IMG/VR virus record: IMGVR_UViG_3300008262_000488 | Coordinates: 1-21,296 of that record | DNA length: 21,296 nt | Reading direction: 5' to 3' (one strand) | DNA from: a virus | In this document: in pieces, positions 1 to 7,367 of the stretch | How the letters are laid out: every line of letters starts with the position of its first letter | Position numbering within the stretch: the stretch's first letter is position 1 | Position numbers and translations under genes: made by a program | The notes under the pieces: model-generated | Told to the model about the DNA's origin: nothing | The model's database searches: none | What the model saw: only the letters and a program-made list of their open reading frames with translations

Positions 1-31
1 TTCGTGATGACGTAGTAACTTGATAAGTTTA

Positions 32-529
32 TCAGATACTTTCACGTTTCTTTTCCCATGTACGAGAGCCGAAATAGAAACCAATAATAGATGCAGTAAT
101 AGCCATTTCATCTGTGCCAAATACTGATTCTGAAGCTGTTACAAAGTCTACACCTGTCCACATAGCCCAACCTAGTGAGATAAGGTTAATAACCACTAAC
201 TCACCTACAAAGATAAAAGCTACTACAGGTCTAACCATAGCGTTCCAGTTCTTAACTGTAGGGCTTGCATTTTCTACTAGCTTCTTATCGTGATCGTATA
301 ATGCTTCACGTTCTTGTGCGTATGTTTGAACTTCTATTTGGTCTAGTTTAATAGCTTCTATTTTTTCTTGTGATATAAAACCTGCTTTAGCTAATTCTAA
401 TTCACGTTCTGTTTGTAGTTTAGCCATTTCTCTTTCATGCTTTTGGTCACCTTTTTGCTGAAAGAAACCTAAAATACTAGGCAAGCCTGAAGTAGCAAAA
501 CCTAATATACCTGATAGAATACTTAACAT
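32..529 (-). CDS. Holin, 3TM / gene-transfer-agent type
   Basis: This 165-aa membrane protein probably permeabilises the inner membrane at lysis. The N-terminus (residues 1-22) is hydrophobic and Gly-rich. Residues 25-90 form a charged helical, coiled-coil-like segment rich in Glu, Lys and Gln. A strong membrane segment lies at about residues 100-125 (after NAMVRPVVAF), and a further one at about 141-155 leads into the typical IIGFYFGSRTWEK ending. This layout and the Pro-containing MVRP entry to the second helix match the family called 'holin of 3TMs, for gene-transfer release'. An AAGGAG ribosome binding site sits in the last codons of the preceding peptidase gene, whose TAG stop directly abuts this ATG, so the two are probably co-translated. 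It is the last gene in the window, and positions 1-31 hold nothing recognisable. The holin role is family-based. Confidence 0.8.
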   Translation of the reverse strand: MLSILSGILGFATSGLPSILGFFQQKGDQKHEREMAKLQTERELELAKAGFISQEKIEAIKLDQIEVQTYAQEREALYDHDKKLVENASPTVKNWNAMVRPVVAFIFVGELVVINLISLGWAMWTGVDFVTASESVFGTDEMAITASIIGFYFGSRTWEKKRESI

Positions 530-886
530 CTATAACTCCTTTGGATCAAAGCCATATATTCTGGCTACTTGTTTTTGTAATTTACTAAATCTACCTTTGT
601 GTGAATGATAATCACCTTTAGGCTGCTCTAAATATAAAGCCATATGTATCATTTCGTGCATAAGCGTTTTAACTACAGTATCTAAATGACTGCATTTACC
701 AGTGCTTATTGTGATGATGTGTGGGTCACCTGATTCACATGGTTGATACTCGCCATATAATTCAATACTGCTTGTGACAACAAATTCTACTTTAGATGGT
801 GGTGGAAACCTGTAATTATCAAATGGAGGAAAATATACAAAAGCAGCATAAAGTGCAGCTATATTATCTTCCGTAATAAATTTCAT
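530..886 (-). CDS. SprT-like zinc metallopeptidase
   Basis: This is a small 118-aa zincin. It has the HExxH zinc-binding motif as HEMIH at residues 77-81 (His77, catalytic Glu78, His81) and a downstream HSHKGRF segment whose His96 is the likely third ligand, as in SprT/SprT-like peptidases. No signal peptide or membrane segment is visible. The start codon overlaps the upstream stop as ATGA and there is no clear Shine-Dalgarno sequence, which suggests re-initiation after the spanin-like gene. It lies between a spanin-like gene and the holin. No muramidase, amidase or transglycosylase is visible in the window, so this enzyme could take part in cell-wall or host-protein cleavage at lysis. An intracellular processing role is equally possible. 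The fold call is confident; the substrate is unknown. Confidence 0.72.
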   Translation of the reverse strand: MKFITEDNIAALYAAFVYFPPFDNYRFPPPSKVEFVVTSSIELYGEYQPCESGDPHIITISTGKCSHLDTVVKTLMHEMIHMALYLEQPKGDYHSHKGRFSKLQKQVARIYGFDPKEL

Positions 887-1290
887 TTTGATAAAGGATT
901 CATGCTAGAACGTTTAAGAGTGTTAAGCTTGTCATCCATAGCATTAACAGTAGCTTCTAATTCTTTTCTTAAACCACCTACCATAGCAGATGTTTCACGA
1001 GAGTTAGCAATAGCGTCTGAAGACTTTTCACTGGCTTTCATAATAGATTCTGATAGTTGATATTGTCTTTCATTAATAGCTTTAATTTGTATTTCTAAAC
1101 CATTTAATTTAGACTCTATAGGGGCTAGATCAAGACTATCTACAGCTTCAATTGCCGAAACCATCTTGTTGTAAAAAGTTATGCCTGCGTATGCTCCTCC
1201 AGCTACGATCGGTAATACGATCAAAATCATCTTGAGAAGTGCCGAGCTGGATAAGCTCAAGCTGAAGGTTTTGGTTTCTTCCGAACTCAC
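883..1290 (-). CDS. Spanin-like inner-membrane coiled-coil protein
   Basis: This is a 135-aa protein with a short polar N-terminus, one strong membrane segment at about residues 19-39 (LLKMILIVLPIVAGGAYAG) and a long helical coiled-coil-like tail at about 45-128. That N-in, single-span topology with an extended periplasmic coil is the layout of an i-spanin (Rz-like), but there is no sequence motif that proves it. The start is GTG, supported by an AGGAGA ribosome binding site six bases upstream at 1297-1302. The first 143 bases, including the whole membrane segment, are coded inside the 3' end of the upstream 352-aa gene in another frame. The stop overlaps the peptidase start as ATGA. It could alternatively be a structural or holin-accessory membrane protein. 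Confidence 0.65.
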   Translation of the reverse strand: MSSEETKTFSLSLSSSALLKMILIVLPIVAGGAYAGITFYNKMVSAIEAVDSLDLAPIESKLNGLEIQIKAINERQYQLSESIMKASEKSSDAIANSRETSAMVGGLRKELEATVNAMDDKLNTLKRSSMNPLSK

Positions 1291-2206
1291 GGTTTATCTC
1301 CTGTTCAAATTTAAATGCGTCTGTTATTTCAATTTGCTGTATAATAGGTTTATTAAGTATTTCTAAAGAAAGAACTATTCCAAAGCCATGTACAATTTCC
1401 TTACCCTTTGGCACGTCAAGTTTAGGACTCTCCTTGCTTTCATTCTTTTGTTCAGCCTTTGGTGTCTCTTTTGGGCTGTCTTCTTTTGCTTTTGGCTCGC
1501 TTTTAACTTCCTGTTTTGGCTGTTCAACCTTAAGTGGAGGTGATTCTGCTCTAGGTGCTTCAGGAGGTGGTGGTGGAGGCGGTGCTGGAGGAGGTGGAGG
1601 TGGGTTATTTACTGGGTTAAGGGGTGAGCTAGGGCTAACTGGAGAACTCACGTTAGTGACGTTTGTAGCACTCTTAACACATGTATTAGTTGTTTCTACC
1701 CAAGCACCAAAAATAGGGTTGCCATAAGGATCTGGACAAGATGAATATCTAGTCTCTGTAATAGATCCTACATACTCTGCTTGACAAGCTAGTTGTCTAG
1801 TTTCAGAACTTGTTTGACACGTTGGAGGATCTTGTGTGCAATTGTTGCTAGTTTCTGTCCAAGCTGACCAAGAGTTTGTAGAACAACTAAAAGTCCTGCT
1901 TTGGTTAATAGCACCGCTATAGTGAGGTAACGTGCAAGCAGTGGTTTGGTTTTCAACCAAAGGAGAGCAAGTAGGTGCTTGATACGCACCGCAAATTGGG
2001 TCATCTGGTCTATAAGATACACACCAATAGTCTTTAATTGCAATTTGTGGGTCAATGCCGTTACAATAGAGAGAGCCTTCAAGCATATATCCTTCAGGCG
2101 TTGGAGTATAGTTGCAAGACCAAGCATAGGCGTTATTTACCTTTAGTAGGGAGAGAAGTAGTAATAGGCTCGTCAGGAACAAGCGGTATAGTGAATGTTG
2201 GACCAT
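1148..2206 (-). CDS. Exported Cys-rich protein with Pro-rich linker
   Basis: I cannot name this 352-aa protein, but it has a clear modular layout. Residues 1-28 form a signal peptide: a Leu-rich core and an AYA^W cleavage site. Residues 29-176 contain twelve cysteines and a tandem duplication of about 47 residues (79-123 and 129-176), each ending in a W-x-E-T-(S/T)-N-x-C pattern with matching Cys spacing. Residues 185-225 are a Pro-rich stretch with two polyproline runs, followed by a Lys/Glu/Pro-rich linker to about residue 268 and then a charged helical C-terminus. An even cysteine number fits disulphide bonding in the periplasm or on the surface. The gene overlaps its upstream neighbour by 74 bases and its downstream neighbour by 143 bases, and no good Shine-Dalgarno precedes the ATG. 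The Pro-rich region recalls outer-membrane spanins, but no lipobox is present. An adhesin-like or envelope role is equally possible. Confidence 0.65.
   Translation of the reverse strand: MVQHSLYRLFLTSLLLLLSLLKVNNAYAWSCNYTPTPEGYMLEGSLYCNGIDPQIAIKDYWCVSYRPDDPICGAYQAPTCSPLVENQTTACTLPHYSGAINQSRTFSCSTNSWSAWTETSNNCTQDPPTCQTSSETRQLACQAEYVGSITETRYSSCPDPYGNPIFGAWVETTNTCVKSATNVTNVSSPVSPSSPLNPVNNPPPPPPAPPPPPPPEAPRAESPPLKVEQPKQEVKSEPKAKEDSPKETPKAEQKNESKESPKLDVPKGKEIVHGFGIVLSLEILNKPIIQQIEITDAFKFEQEINREFGRNQNLQLELIQLGTSQDDFDRITDRSWRSIRRHNFLQQDGFGN
1297..1302 (-). promoter_or_regulatory. Ribosome binding site for a GTG start
   Basis: On the minus strand AGGAGA lies six bases before the GTG at 1290. It decides the start of the spanin-like gene and shows that translation begins inside the upstream reading frame. 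Without it the long 143-base overlap would be hard to credit. Confidence 0.7.
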
Positions 2207-2645
2207 ATAGTTTTCTGAATGTATCTGGTTTTAATTCATACCAGCCACGCTTTGCAGCATCACCGATAGAACCGTTAATAGGGCATGGTGAACCTGATTG
2301 TAGCATAGCTTCAAATACTCTATTATCTTGACAAAGTATAGAAACTGCTGCAACTTTAAGACCTAAATCATTGAGAGTTTTAGCTAATTTAATACGCTCA
2401 CAGTTCTCGTCTTTATAGCCAGAGCCACCACTTACGCCAAACAATGTACTAGAAACAGAACCACTTACAGGAACAAGGCAAACGTCTTGGCTAAAAGCAC
2501 TTATAGAAGGGCTAATGGCACTCGGTGGTGGTTGACCTTTATAGTTGATAGTAGTTGTATCTGCTCTAGCATCCATAGCAAGTGCTAATAAAACACCTAT
2601 GGACATTCCTACAAGTAATGCTACTAGATTTCTTAATGCTTGCAT
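2133..2645 (-). CDS. Exported conserved phage protein, lysis-type cassette
   Basis: This 170-aa protein has an N-terminal signal peptide or anchor (hydrophobic residues 5-24, possible cleavage after ARA at about residue 28). Four cysteines (56, 82, 105, 121) lie in the mature part, which suggests two periplasmic disulphides. The core, including a GLKVAAVSILCQDNRVF segment and a CPINGSIGDAA segment, resembles a family I associate with small exported proteins next to lysis genes in podoviruses, with no assigned function. The start overlaps the stop of the 52-aa gene as TAATG, so the two are probably translationally coupled. Its last 74 bases overlap the signal-peptide region of the next gene in another frame. 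The function is unknown; an envelope-directed role is inferred from export and position. Confidence 0.72.
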   Translation of the reverse strand: MQALRNLVALLVGMSIGVLLALAMDARADTTTINYKGQPPPSAISPSISAFSQDVCLVPVSGSVSSTLFGVSGGSGYKDENCERIKLAKTLNDLGLKVAAVSILCQDNRVFEAMLQSGSPCPINGSIGDAAKRGWYELKPDTFRKLYGPTFTIPLVPDEPITTSLPTKGK

Positions 2646-2803
2646 TATTTCATTCCATTTGTAAGTAGATATACAATAACGAAACCTGCTGTGCCTAAAA
2701 GTATTTGTTCTAAACGTTTTAATCTTGCATTTATTTGTTCATAACGTAAGGCACATAATTCTTCGTGTGTACTTAATCTTGATTCTACGTCTGACTTCAC
2801 CAT
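2645..2803 (-). CDS. Small XhlA-like membrane protein
   Basis: This short gene encodes 52 residues: an N-terminal charged helix (MVKSDVESRLSTHEELCALR and onward to about residue 34) followed by one membrane segment at about 35-48 (ILLGTAGFVIVYLL) and a short polar tail. This matches the layout of haemolysin XhlA-type proteins, which associate with holins in phage lysis modules. An AAAGGAT ribosome binding site lies about five bases before the ATG at 2803. The TAA stop shares one base with the next start (TAATG), so it is firmly embedded in the operon. It is the first gene of the membrane/exported cassette. The role in lysis is inferred from topology and position. Confidence 0.75.
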   Translation of the reverse strand: MVKSDVESRLSTHEELCALRYEQINARLKRLEQILLGTAGFVIVYLLTNGMK

Positions 2804-2863
2804 CTTATCCTTTCGGAGCGTTATATAAGTTTATAGGGGGTAGGTATAAATCGTGCCATTCAA

Positions 2864-4264
2864 TCATAAAAGACTCTTATAGTCTTCAGGATTGGTCATG
2901 TACGGTGCTAGTAATCCAGTTGAGTTTATAGCATTTGTTGGTACAGTAGTACCTGTTATTGGATTAAGTTTAACAAAAGGAGCAAGTTGAACACCAGAAT
3001 AAGGTTGACCTCCAGTTTTAATAGTATCAATCACATTCTGTAAATTTTGTTTGCCTAAAGCACCAGCAACTCTTCTAGACACTGCTCTAGATGCAGGAAC
3101 TAAATTGGCACCTACAACAGCACCAGTTGGTCCACCAAGTTTAAATCCAATTAAAGCTGGAATACTTAAAGATGCTACATTTTGACCTTGAAGCACTGTT
3201 CCTTGTAATGGCTTACCAAATGCTCTTAAAGCATTTTCAATTTTTCCACCTTGAGCAGCTGATTTAATTGCTTTTACTTCTTCCTCTGTAAATCCACGAA
3301 GTTTATTTTTGTTAGTAGCTAGGTTTCTAAATTGATCTCTTAATTTAGTAGCAAATACAACATCATCATATTTAGCATTAGGTTGAAGACCAGCTTTTTC
3401 ATAAAGTTCATCTAATAACTCTGATTTTCTAGCTTGCTTCCATAAGTTTCTAGCTTGTGGAACTAATTTAATAGCTTCTACATCACCCTGTGCTGGAGCA
3501 ACAAGTTTAGAAGCATCTAAATTATCTACAAAATCATCTAGTTCTTTTATAATGTCACCAGCAAATTTACTTTCAGACATATTTTTAGATAATTTAATTT
3601 CAGAAATACTTGACCTTAAATCTTGTAATTTTCTTAAAGTCATTGCTGAACCTGTAGCTTCATCTAATTGATTAATAGCATCTACAACATTAGGTTGTCT
3701 AATTTGTCTAATTTTTCCGCCAATATCAACTTTAATTTTATCAACCAATTGACCAAAAGGTTCTGATTTAATAAGTACACCAGCATCATCTATTTTTTGA
3801 TATAATTGAGAAGCTTGTGCTTTTATGTCAGCAGAAGCAGGAACTTTAGCTTTTGTTCTAAAGCCAATGTTTGCTACACCAGTAATAGGTGTAGGTGCTA
3901 ATTTTGATTCTTCTACTGCAGTTTGTAAGCCTTCTAGGATTTGAGGTGCAACTTCACCTCTAGGTTGATATGTAAGTGCTTGTTGAACTTGTTGTGCAGT
4001 CTTTTCAGCAGTACCTTTACCAAAGTCACCAGTTAATACTTCTTTACCTACACCAGCAACATTACCTATAAGTTGAGAAAGAACACCTGTACCTGCAGAT
4101 AGAGCAGCCTCACCAACGCCTAATGCTTTTTGACCTACAGTAGATCCTTTAGGTTGACCAAAGTTTTGTTGAGCATAAGCTAATACTTCAGCTTGAGATG
4201 CTCCTTCTGGTGCATTAACCTCAAATAACCTTCCATCTGGTGAAGTTATTTCAAATTTAGGCAT
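2864..4264 (-). CDS. Putative ejection (internal virion) protein
   Basis: This 466-aa protein begins with a short beta-rich N-terminal motif (residues 1-33, including GRLFEVNAPEGASQAEVLAY) that I have seen at the start of phage internal virion and ejection proteins. Residues 44-75 are Gly/Ala-rich and hydrophobic. The centre, about 145-345, is helical and charged, with a WKQARKSELLDELYEKAG segment. A second glycine-rich hydrophobic stretch lies at about 366-390 (IPALIGFKLGGPTGAVVGA), which could insert in a membrane. The start overlaps the previous stop as TAATG and has an AAGGAG ribosome binding site. It is the last of three consecutive genes with glycine-zipper stretches, after the tail genes, which is where podovirus ejection proteins are normally found. 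No lytic enzyme motif is visible. Confidence 0.65.
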   Translation of the reverse strand: MPKFEITSPDGRLFEVNAPEGASQAEVLAYAQQNFGQPKGSTVGQKALGVGEAALSAGTGVLSQLIGNVAGVGKEVLTGDFGKGTAEKTAQQVQQALTYQPRGEVAPQILEGLQTAVEESKLAPTPITGVANIGFRTKAKVPASADIKAQASQLYQKIDDAGVLIKSEPFGQLVDKIKVDIGGKIRQIRQPNVVDAINQLDEATGSAMTLRKLQDLRSSISEIKLSKNMSESKFAGDIIKELDDFVDNLDASKLVAPAQGDVEAIKLVPQARNLWKQARKSELLDELYEKAGLQPNAKYDDVVFATKLRDQFRNLATNKNKLRGFTEEEVKAIKSAAQGGKIENALRAFGKPLQGTVLQGQNVASLSIPALIGFKLGGPTGAVVGANLVPASRAVSRRVAGALGKQNLQNVIDTIKTGGQPYSGVQLAPFVKLNPITGTTVPTNAINSTGLLAPYMTNPEDYKSLL

Positions 4265-5589
4265 TATCTAATCTCCTTAATACTCCAGTTGCCTTTACCA
4301 CCAACAGGGCTATTTAATGGTACATCTCTAGATGATGTAGGTGCTTTGTAAGTACCACGTTCATATAAAGGTTCAATAATAAATTCAGCTGGTCTATATG
4401 TTCTATTATATGAATTAGAAACACGTTTTTCAGTTGTTTCCATTTCTTTATCAAGTCTTTCTAACTCTGAAACAATATCTGAAAACTTTTTCTTTTGTTG
4501 TAGAGATGCTTTTAAGTTCTCAAATCTGCCACCTTCTTTTTCTGTTACGTTACCAACAGCAGCACCAGTTTGAGAAGCATTTCTCATTTCTGTAATGCCT
4601 TGTAAGAATAATTGATTTTTAAGAGTTTCTAGTTCTGCAGCAGCACTTGCAGCTTCAGTATCAGGAATATAAGATTTAAGAACTCCATCTGTACCAAAAG
4701 CCTCTTTAAATCTTGGATTATCTAAAAGACGTCTAGCAGCATTTCTAATATTTCTAGTAGTATTTAATGCGTATTCTGTAGCTTCTGTAGCTTTAGGTTG
4801 TTCAATAAGCAGTTGCTCTTTATTCTTTGGAGCAATAGCAGAGCTTTCAATAAGAGGAACACCTGTTTTAACTTCTTTTTCTGGTTGCTTAAAGCCAGTA
4901 GATGGCTTACCTGCAGGGGTACCTTGTTGATTACCTACTAGGTTACCTTGAGGTTGACTTGTAAAGTATGTTTCTTTTGTTTGAAGAGGACCAAATTTAA
5001 TACCAGTTTCATATGTAATTTTTGCACGATCTCCTTCTATTTTTGCAGCATCTGCAGATGTAGGTAATTGACTATAAACATTAAAGTCTTTAAAGTCTTG
5101 AGCAGTCCATGTGTCAATTGGTTTACCAGTTTGTTTAGAAAACATAGTAACATCTTTGTTAAATTCAGGATTTGCTGCAGCTATAGCTTTTACACCTTCA
5201 GATGGATTAGCTAAAAGTATATTTTGGTATTGTGGGTATTGTTGAATTAATCCTAAAGTACCAAACTCTTCTCTTTGTAGTTTTTTAGTTTCAAATTGAC
5301 CTTTTTGAATATCTTGCATCATTTTAGATAATTCAGTAGTAGTCATAAAGTTTTTAGTTGCTGCATCTATAGGAGCTTGTCTACCTGCAGATGCACCTGT
5401 AAATCCACCTAAAGCAGCACCAGCAACACCTTTATTCCAATTAGAAGCAAGACCAGTAGCTAAACCAAGACCAGTACCAATAAGTTGTTGAGTTTTAAGT
5501 CTTTCTTGTTCTTCTTTAGATAAAAGACCTGTTACTGGACTTTCTCTTGTAAGAAAAAAAGTATCTAATAATCCTTGAATATCTGCCAT
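4264..5589 (-). CDS. Putative ejection protein with glycine zipper
   Basis: This 441-aa protein has a charged N-terminus and then a glycine-zipper segment at about residues 37-70 (IGTGLGLATGLASN and AGAALGGFTGASAG). A Gln/Lys-rich coil follows at about 85-110, then a Pro/Gly/Gln-rich linker at about 210-255. The C-terminal helical domain (about 270-400) contains FLQGITEMRNASQTGAAVG and a following EKEGGRFENL segment. That resembles the conserved 'MR..S.TG.A.G.V.E.E' region I associate with phage DNA-ejection proteins. It starts three bases after the previous gene, whose stop lies in an AGGGTAA ribosome binding site. It lies among the candidate internal virion proteins and is inferred to leave the capsid with or before the DNA. 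Confidence 0.62.
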   Translation of the reverse strand: MADIQGLLDTFFLTRESPVTGLLSKEEQERLKTQQLIGTGLGLATGLASNWNKGVAGAALGGFTGASAGRQAPIDAATKNFMTTTELSKMMQDIQKGQFETKKLQREEFGTLGLIQQYPQYQNILLANPSEGVKAIAAANPEFNKDVTMFSKQTGKPIDTWTAQDFKDFNVYSQLPTSADAAKIEGDRAKITYETGIKFGPLQTKETYFTSQPQGNLVGNQQGTPAGKPSTGFKQPEKEVKTGVPLIESSAIAPKNKEQLLIEQPKATEATEYALNTTRNIRNAARRLLDNPRFKEAFGTDGVLKSYIPDTEAASAAAELETLKNQLFLQGITEMRNASQTGAAVGNVTEKEGGRFENLKASLQQKKKFSDIVSELERLDKEMETTEKRVSNSYNRTYRPAEFIIEPLYERGTYKAPTSSRDVPLNSPVGGKGNWSIKEIR

Positions 5590-5592
5590 GAT

Positions 5593-6243
5593 TTACCCTA
5601 TGCGTTTAATATTAAGAAGTCTTCCACCAGCAATGTCAGATTTACCTTGTGATATAGGTCTACTTCCTACTGCTACAGCTTCTTGTAATCTTTGTTTATC
5701 TGCTTGTTCAGCTTGATTATAAACATCAAGAATTGATTTACCACCACCTAAAACAGTCATTGGATTATTTTGTACATATTGAGAAGCAGTATTTAATAAA
5801 CCACTACCAGCAGGAGCAGCACCGCCACCAGTAAAGTCTGCAGAAGTACCTCTTGCAATATCTTCAAATTTAGGTCTAAATACATCTTGCACACCATCTG
5901 TAAATGTCGCAGGTTGTGTAGACATTGGAAACATAGATGCACCTTGTTTAGCTAAATTAGCACCCATTACTTCTCCAGCAGCATTAGTAACTTGTGCTGG
6001 ATTAGATAATAAACTAGCAGGAATATATTCATTCATGAATGTTGTTGGAAGTGCAGCTTCTGTTACAGCTGGTGCTGCAGCTTCTGCAGTTTTACTTCCA
6101 AGATTAAACATTTGACCTAATTGCATTTTGTCTGCAATACCACCAGTTACACCACCAAGTAGTGCACCTGTAATAGGGCTTTTGCCCATAGCAGCAGAAC
6201 TAACAGCTCCGATAGCTGCTGGAACTAAAATTTCTGGACCCAT
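5593..6243 (-). CDS. Small Gly/Ala-rich putative ejection protein
   Basis: I do not recognise a named family for this 216-aa protein. Residues 5-37 form two Gly/Ala-rich hydrophobic stretches separated by a short loop (VPAAIGAVSSAAMG, then GALLGGVTGGIAD), a glycine-zipper pattern that could span or disturb a membrane. The rest is low-complexity and polar with Ala, Gly and Thr, and ends in a basic tail (NIKRIG). The start overlaps the upstream stop as TAATG with an AAAGGTAGG-type ribosome binding site. Its position between two larger candidate ejection proteins and its composition suggest it is also packaged inside the head or tail channel. This is inference from context only. Confidence 0.55.
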   Translation of the reverse strand: MGPEILVPAAIGAVSSAAMGKSPITGALLGGVTGGIADKMQLGQMFNLGSKTAEAAAPAVTEAALPTTFMNEYIPASLLSNPAQVTNAAGEVMGANLAKQGASMFPMSTQPATFTDGVQDVFRPKFEDIARGTSADFTGGGAAPAGSGLLNTASQYVQNNPMTVLGGGKSILDVYNQAEQADKQRLQEAVAVGSRPISQGKSDIAGGRLLNIKRIG

Positions 6244-7358
6244 TACTTACCTACCTTTCCTACTGCATAGCAGATTGGTTCTAATATTGTTCTATAAATA
6301 CGACCTAATGTATCTCTACGTTTACCTTTCATTTCTCGGTAAATGTCAGCTGTTCTGTGACGAGCAATGTGCTCAATAACATTCTTAACAACACGATTAA
6401 GCATGCCATCACCTTTAGCAAAGTTTACTAATGGTAAGAATAATGTGTGATATCCTTTTTCGTATACTTTAGCGTTAGGCATAGATGCTGAATGTTTAAG
6501 CCATACTGCATTTCTAAATGAACCAAAACCATAAGACTCGTTCATCATCGTACATACAATCTTGCCACCACCTGATGATTGAGTTTGAGTAACTTGACCC
6601 ACTGGAGCACCGTATGCAGCACCCAAGTAAGCTTGTAGTTTTGTGTATGGTTTGTTTTGTTCAAATTCGTATCTAGCAATTTGATCTTCAAGAGCTTTTT
6701 GTTGATAGTCTTCAGCAATTTGACCAACGTTCATAAGTTGGTTAATATCTTGGTAATCAGATTGAGCAAGTTGAGGAGCTTGTAATGCAGCAGCTTCTTG
6801 TCTAGCACGTTCAGCACCATAGTTTTGATATGCAAGATCACCGTATTTATTAGTTAAAGTTGTAGCTAATGTTTGAGCAGCTCTGTTTTGAATATCTGCT
6901 GAAGTATTTGAACCATAACGACCTGCCATAGATGCTGTGCTTTGTGCTTGTCTAATAGCATCATTATAAGCTTGTGTAGCAGCTGCTGTAGGTGCAGCTA
7001 ATGCGTTCATAAGGTATGGATTACCTGCATTTAAGTATTGACCTTGCACAGTGCCTAATTGTTGTTGTTGAGCAGATGCCGTAAGTGGGCTACCAGCTAA
7101 TGCACGTTGTTGAGCAGCTTGTAATGCTGATTGTGTTTGTGCAGAAGGTGATACATATGTTTGTGTAGGGAAATATTCTGGAGTAGTAGTTTGGTATAAG
7201 TTTTTAGCCTCACTTAAACCATACTCTACATAAGGTCTAACAGTAGGATCTAATTCATTTTTAGTGGTAGATGATTGAGATCCTCCACCTGATCCACCAC
7301 CGCCATAAAATGTAAATGATTGTACTAATTCTTGTACCCAATTGTGTAACTTAAACAT
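6243..7358 (-). CDS. Modular putative ejection / internal virion protein
   Basis: This 371-aa protein has two parts. Residues 1-260 are Ala/Gln-rich and mostly helical, after a short Gly/Ser-rich segment at 19-29. That composition is common in podovirus DNA-injection proteins. After a GGG hinge at about 263-265 comes a compact, basic, Cys- and aromatic-containing domain of about 105 residues, beginning IVCTMMNESYGFGSFRNAVW and including VIEHIARHRTADIYREMKGK. I associate this domain with the C-terminus of structural proteins in several aquatic phages, with no known function. The gene starts nine bases after the GNAT-like gene, and that gene's TAA stop forms part of the TAAGGAA ribosome binding site. 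The role is inferred from composition and position. Confidence 0.6.
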   Translation of the reverse strand: MFKLHNWVQELVQSFTFYGGGGSGGGSQSSTTKNELDPTVRPYVEYGLSEAKNLYQTTTPEYFPTQTYVSPSAQTQSALQAAQQRALAGSPLTASAQQQQLGTVQGQYLNAGNPYLMNALAAPTAAATQAYNDAIRQAQSTASMAGRYGSNTSADIQNRAAQTLATTLTNKYGDLAYQNYGAERARQEAAALQAPQLAQSDYQDINQLMNVGQIAEDYQQKALEDQIARYEFEQNKPYTKLQAYLGAAYGAPVGQVTQTQSSGGGKIVCTMMNESYGFGSFRNAVWLKHSASMPNAKVYEKGYHTLFLPLVNFAKGDGMLNRVVKNVIEHIARHRTADIYREMKGKRRDTLGRIYRTILEPICYAVGKVGK

Positions 7359-7367
7359 ATTCTTTCC

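Noticed and set aside
1789-2127. Minus-strand 112-aa frame with hydrophobic stretches inside the 352-aa gene
   Set aside because: It lies wholly inside the Cys-rich exported gene in another frame, and the Cys repeat and signal peptide of the larger frame are much stronger evidence of coding. A nested gene is not excluded but nothing supports it.
2804-2863. Possible promoter before the lysis-type cassette with a TATATAA-like -10 on the minus strand
   Set aside because: Only weak -35 matches (about three of six) occur at proper spacing, and AT-rich phage DNA gives such boxes by chance. No promoter is claimed here; transcription start mapping would decide.
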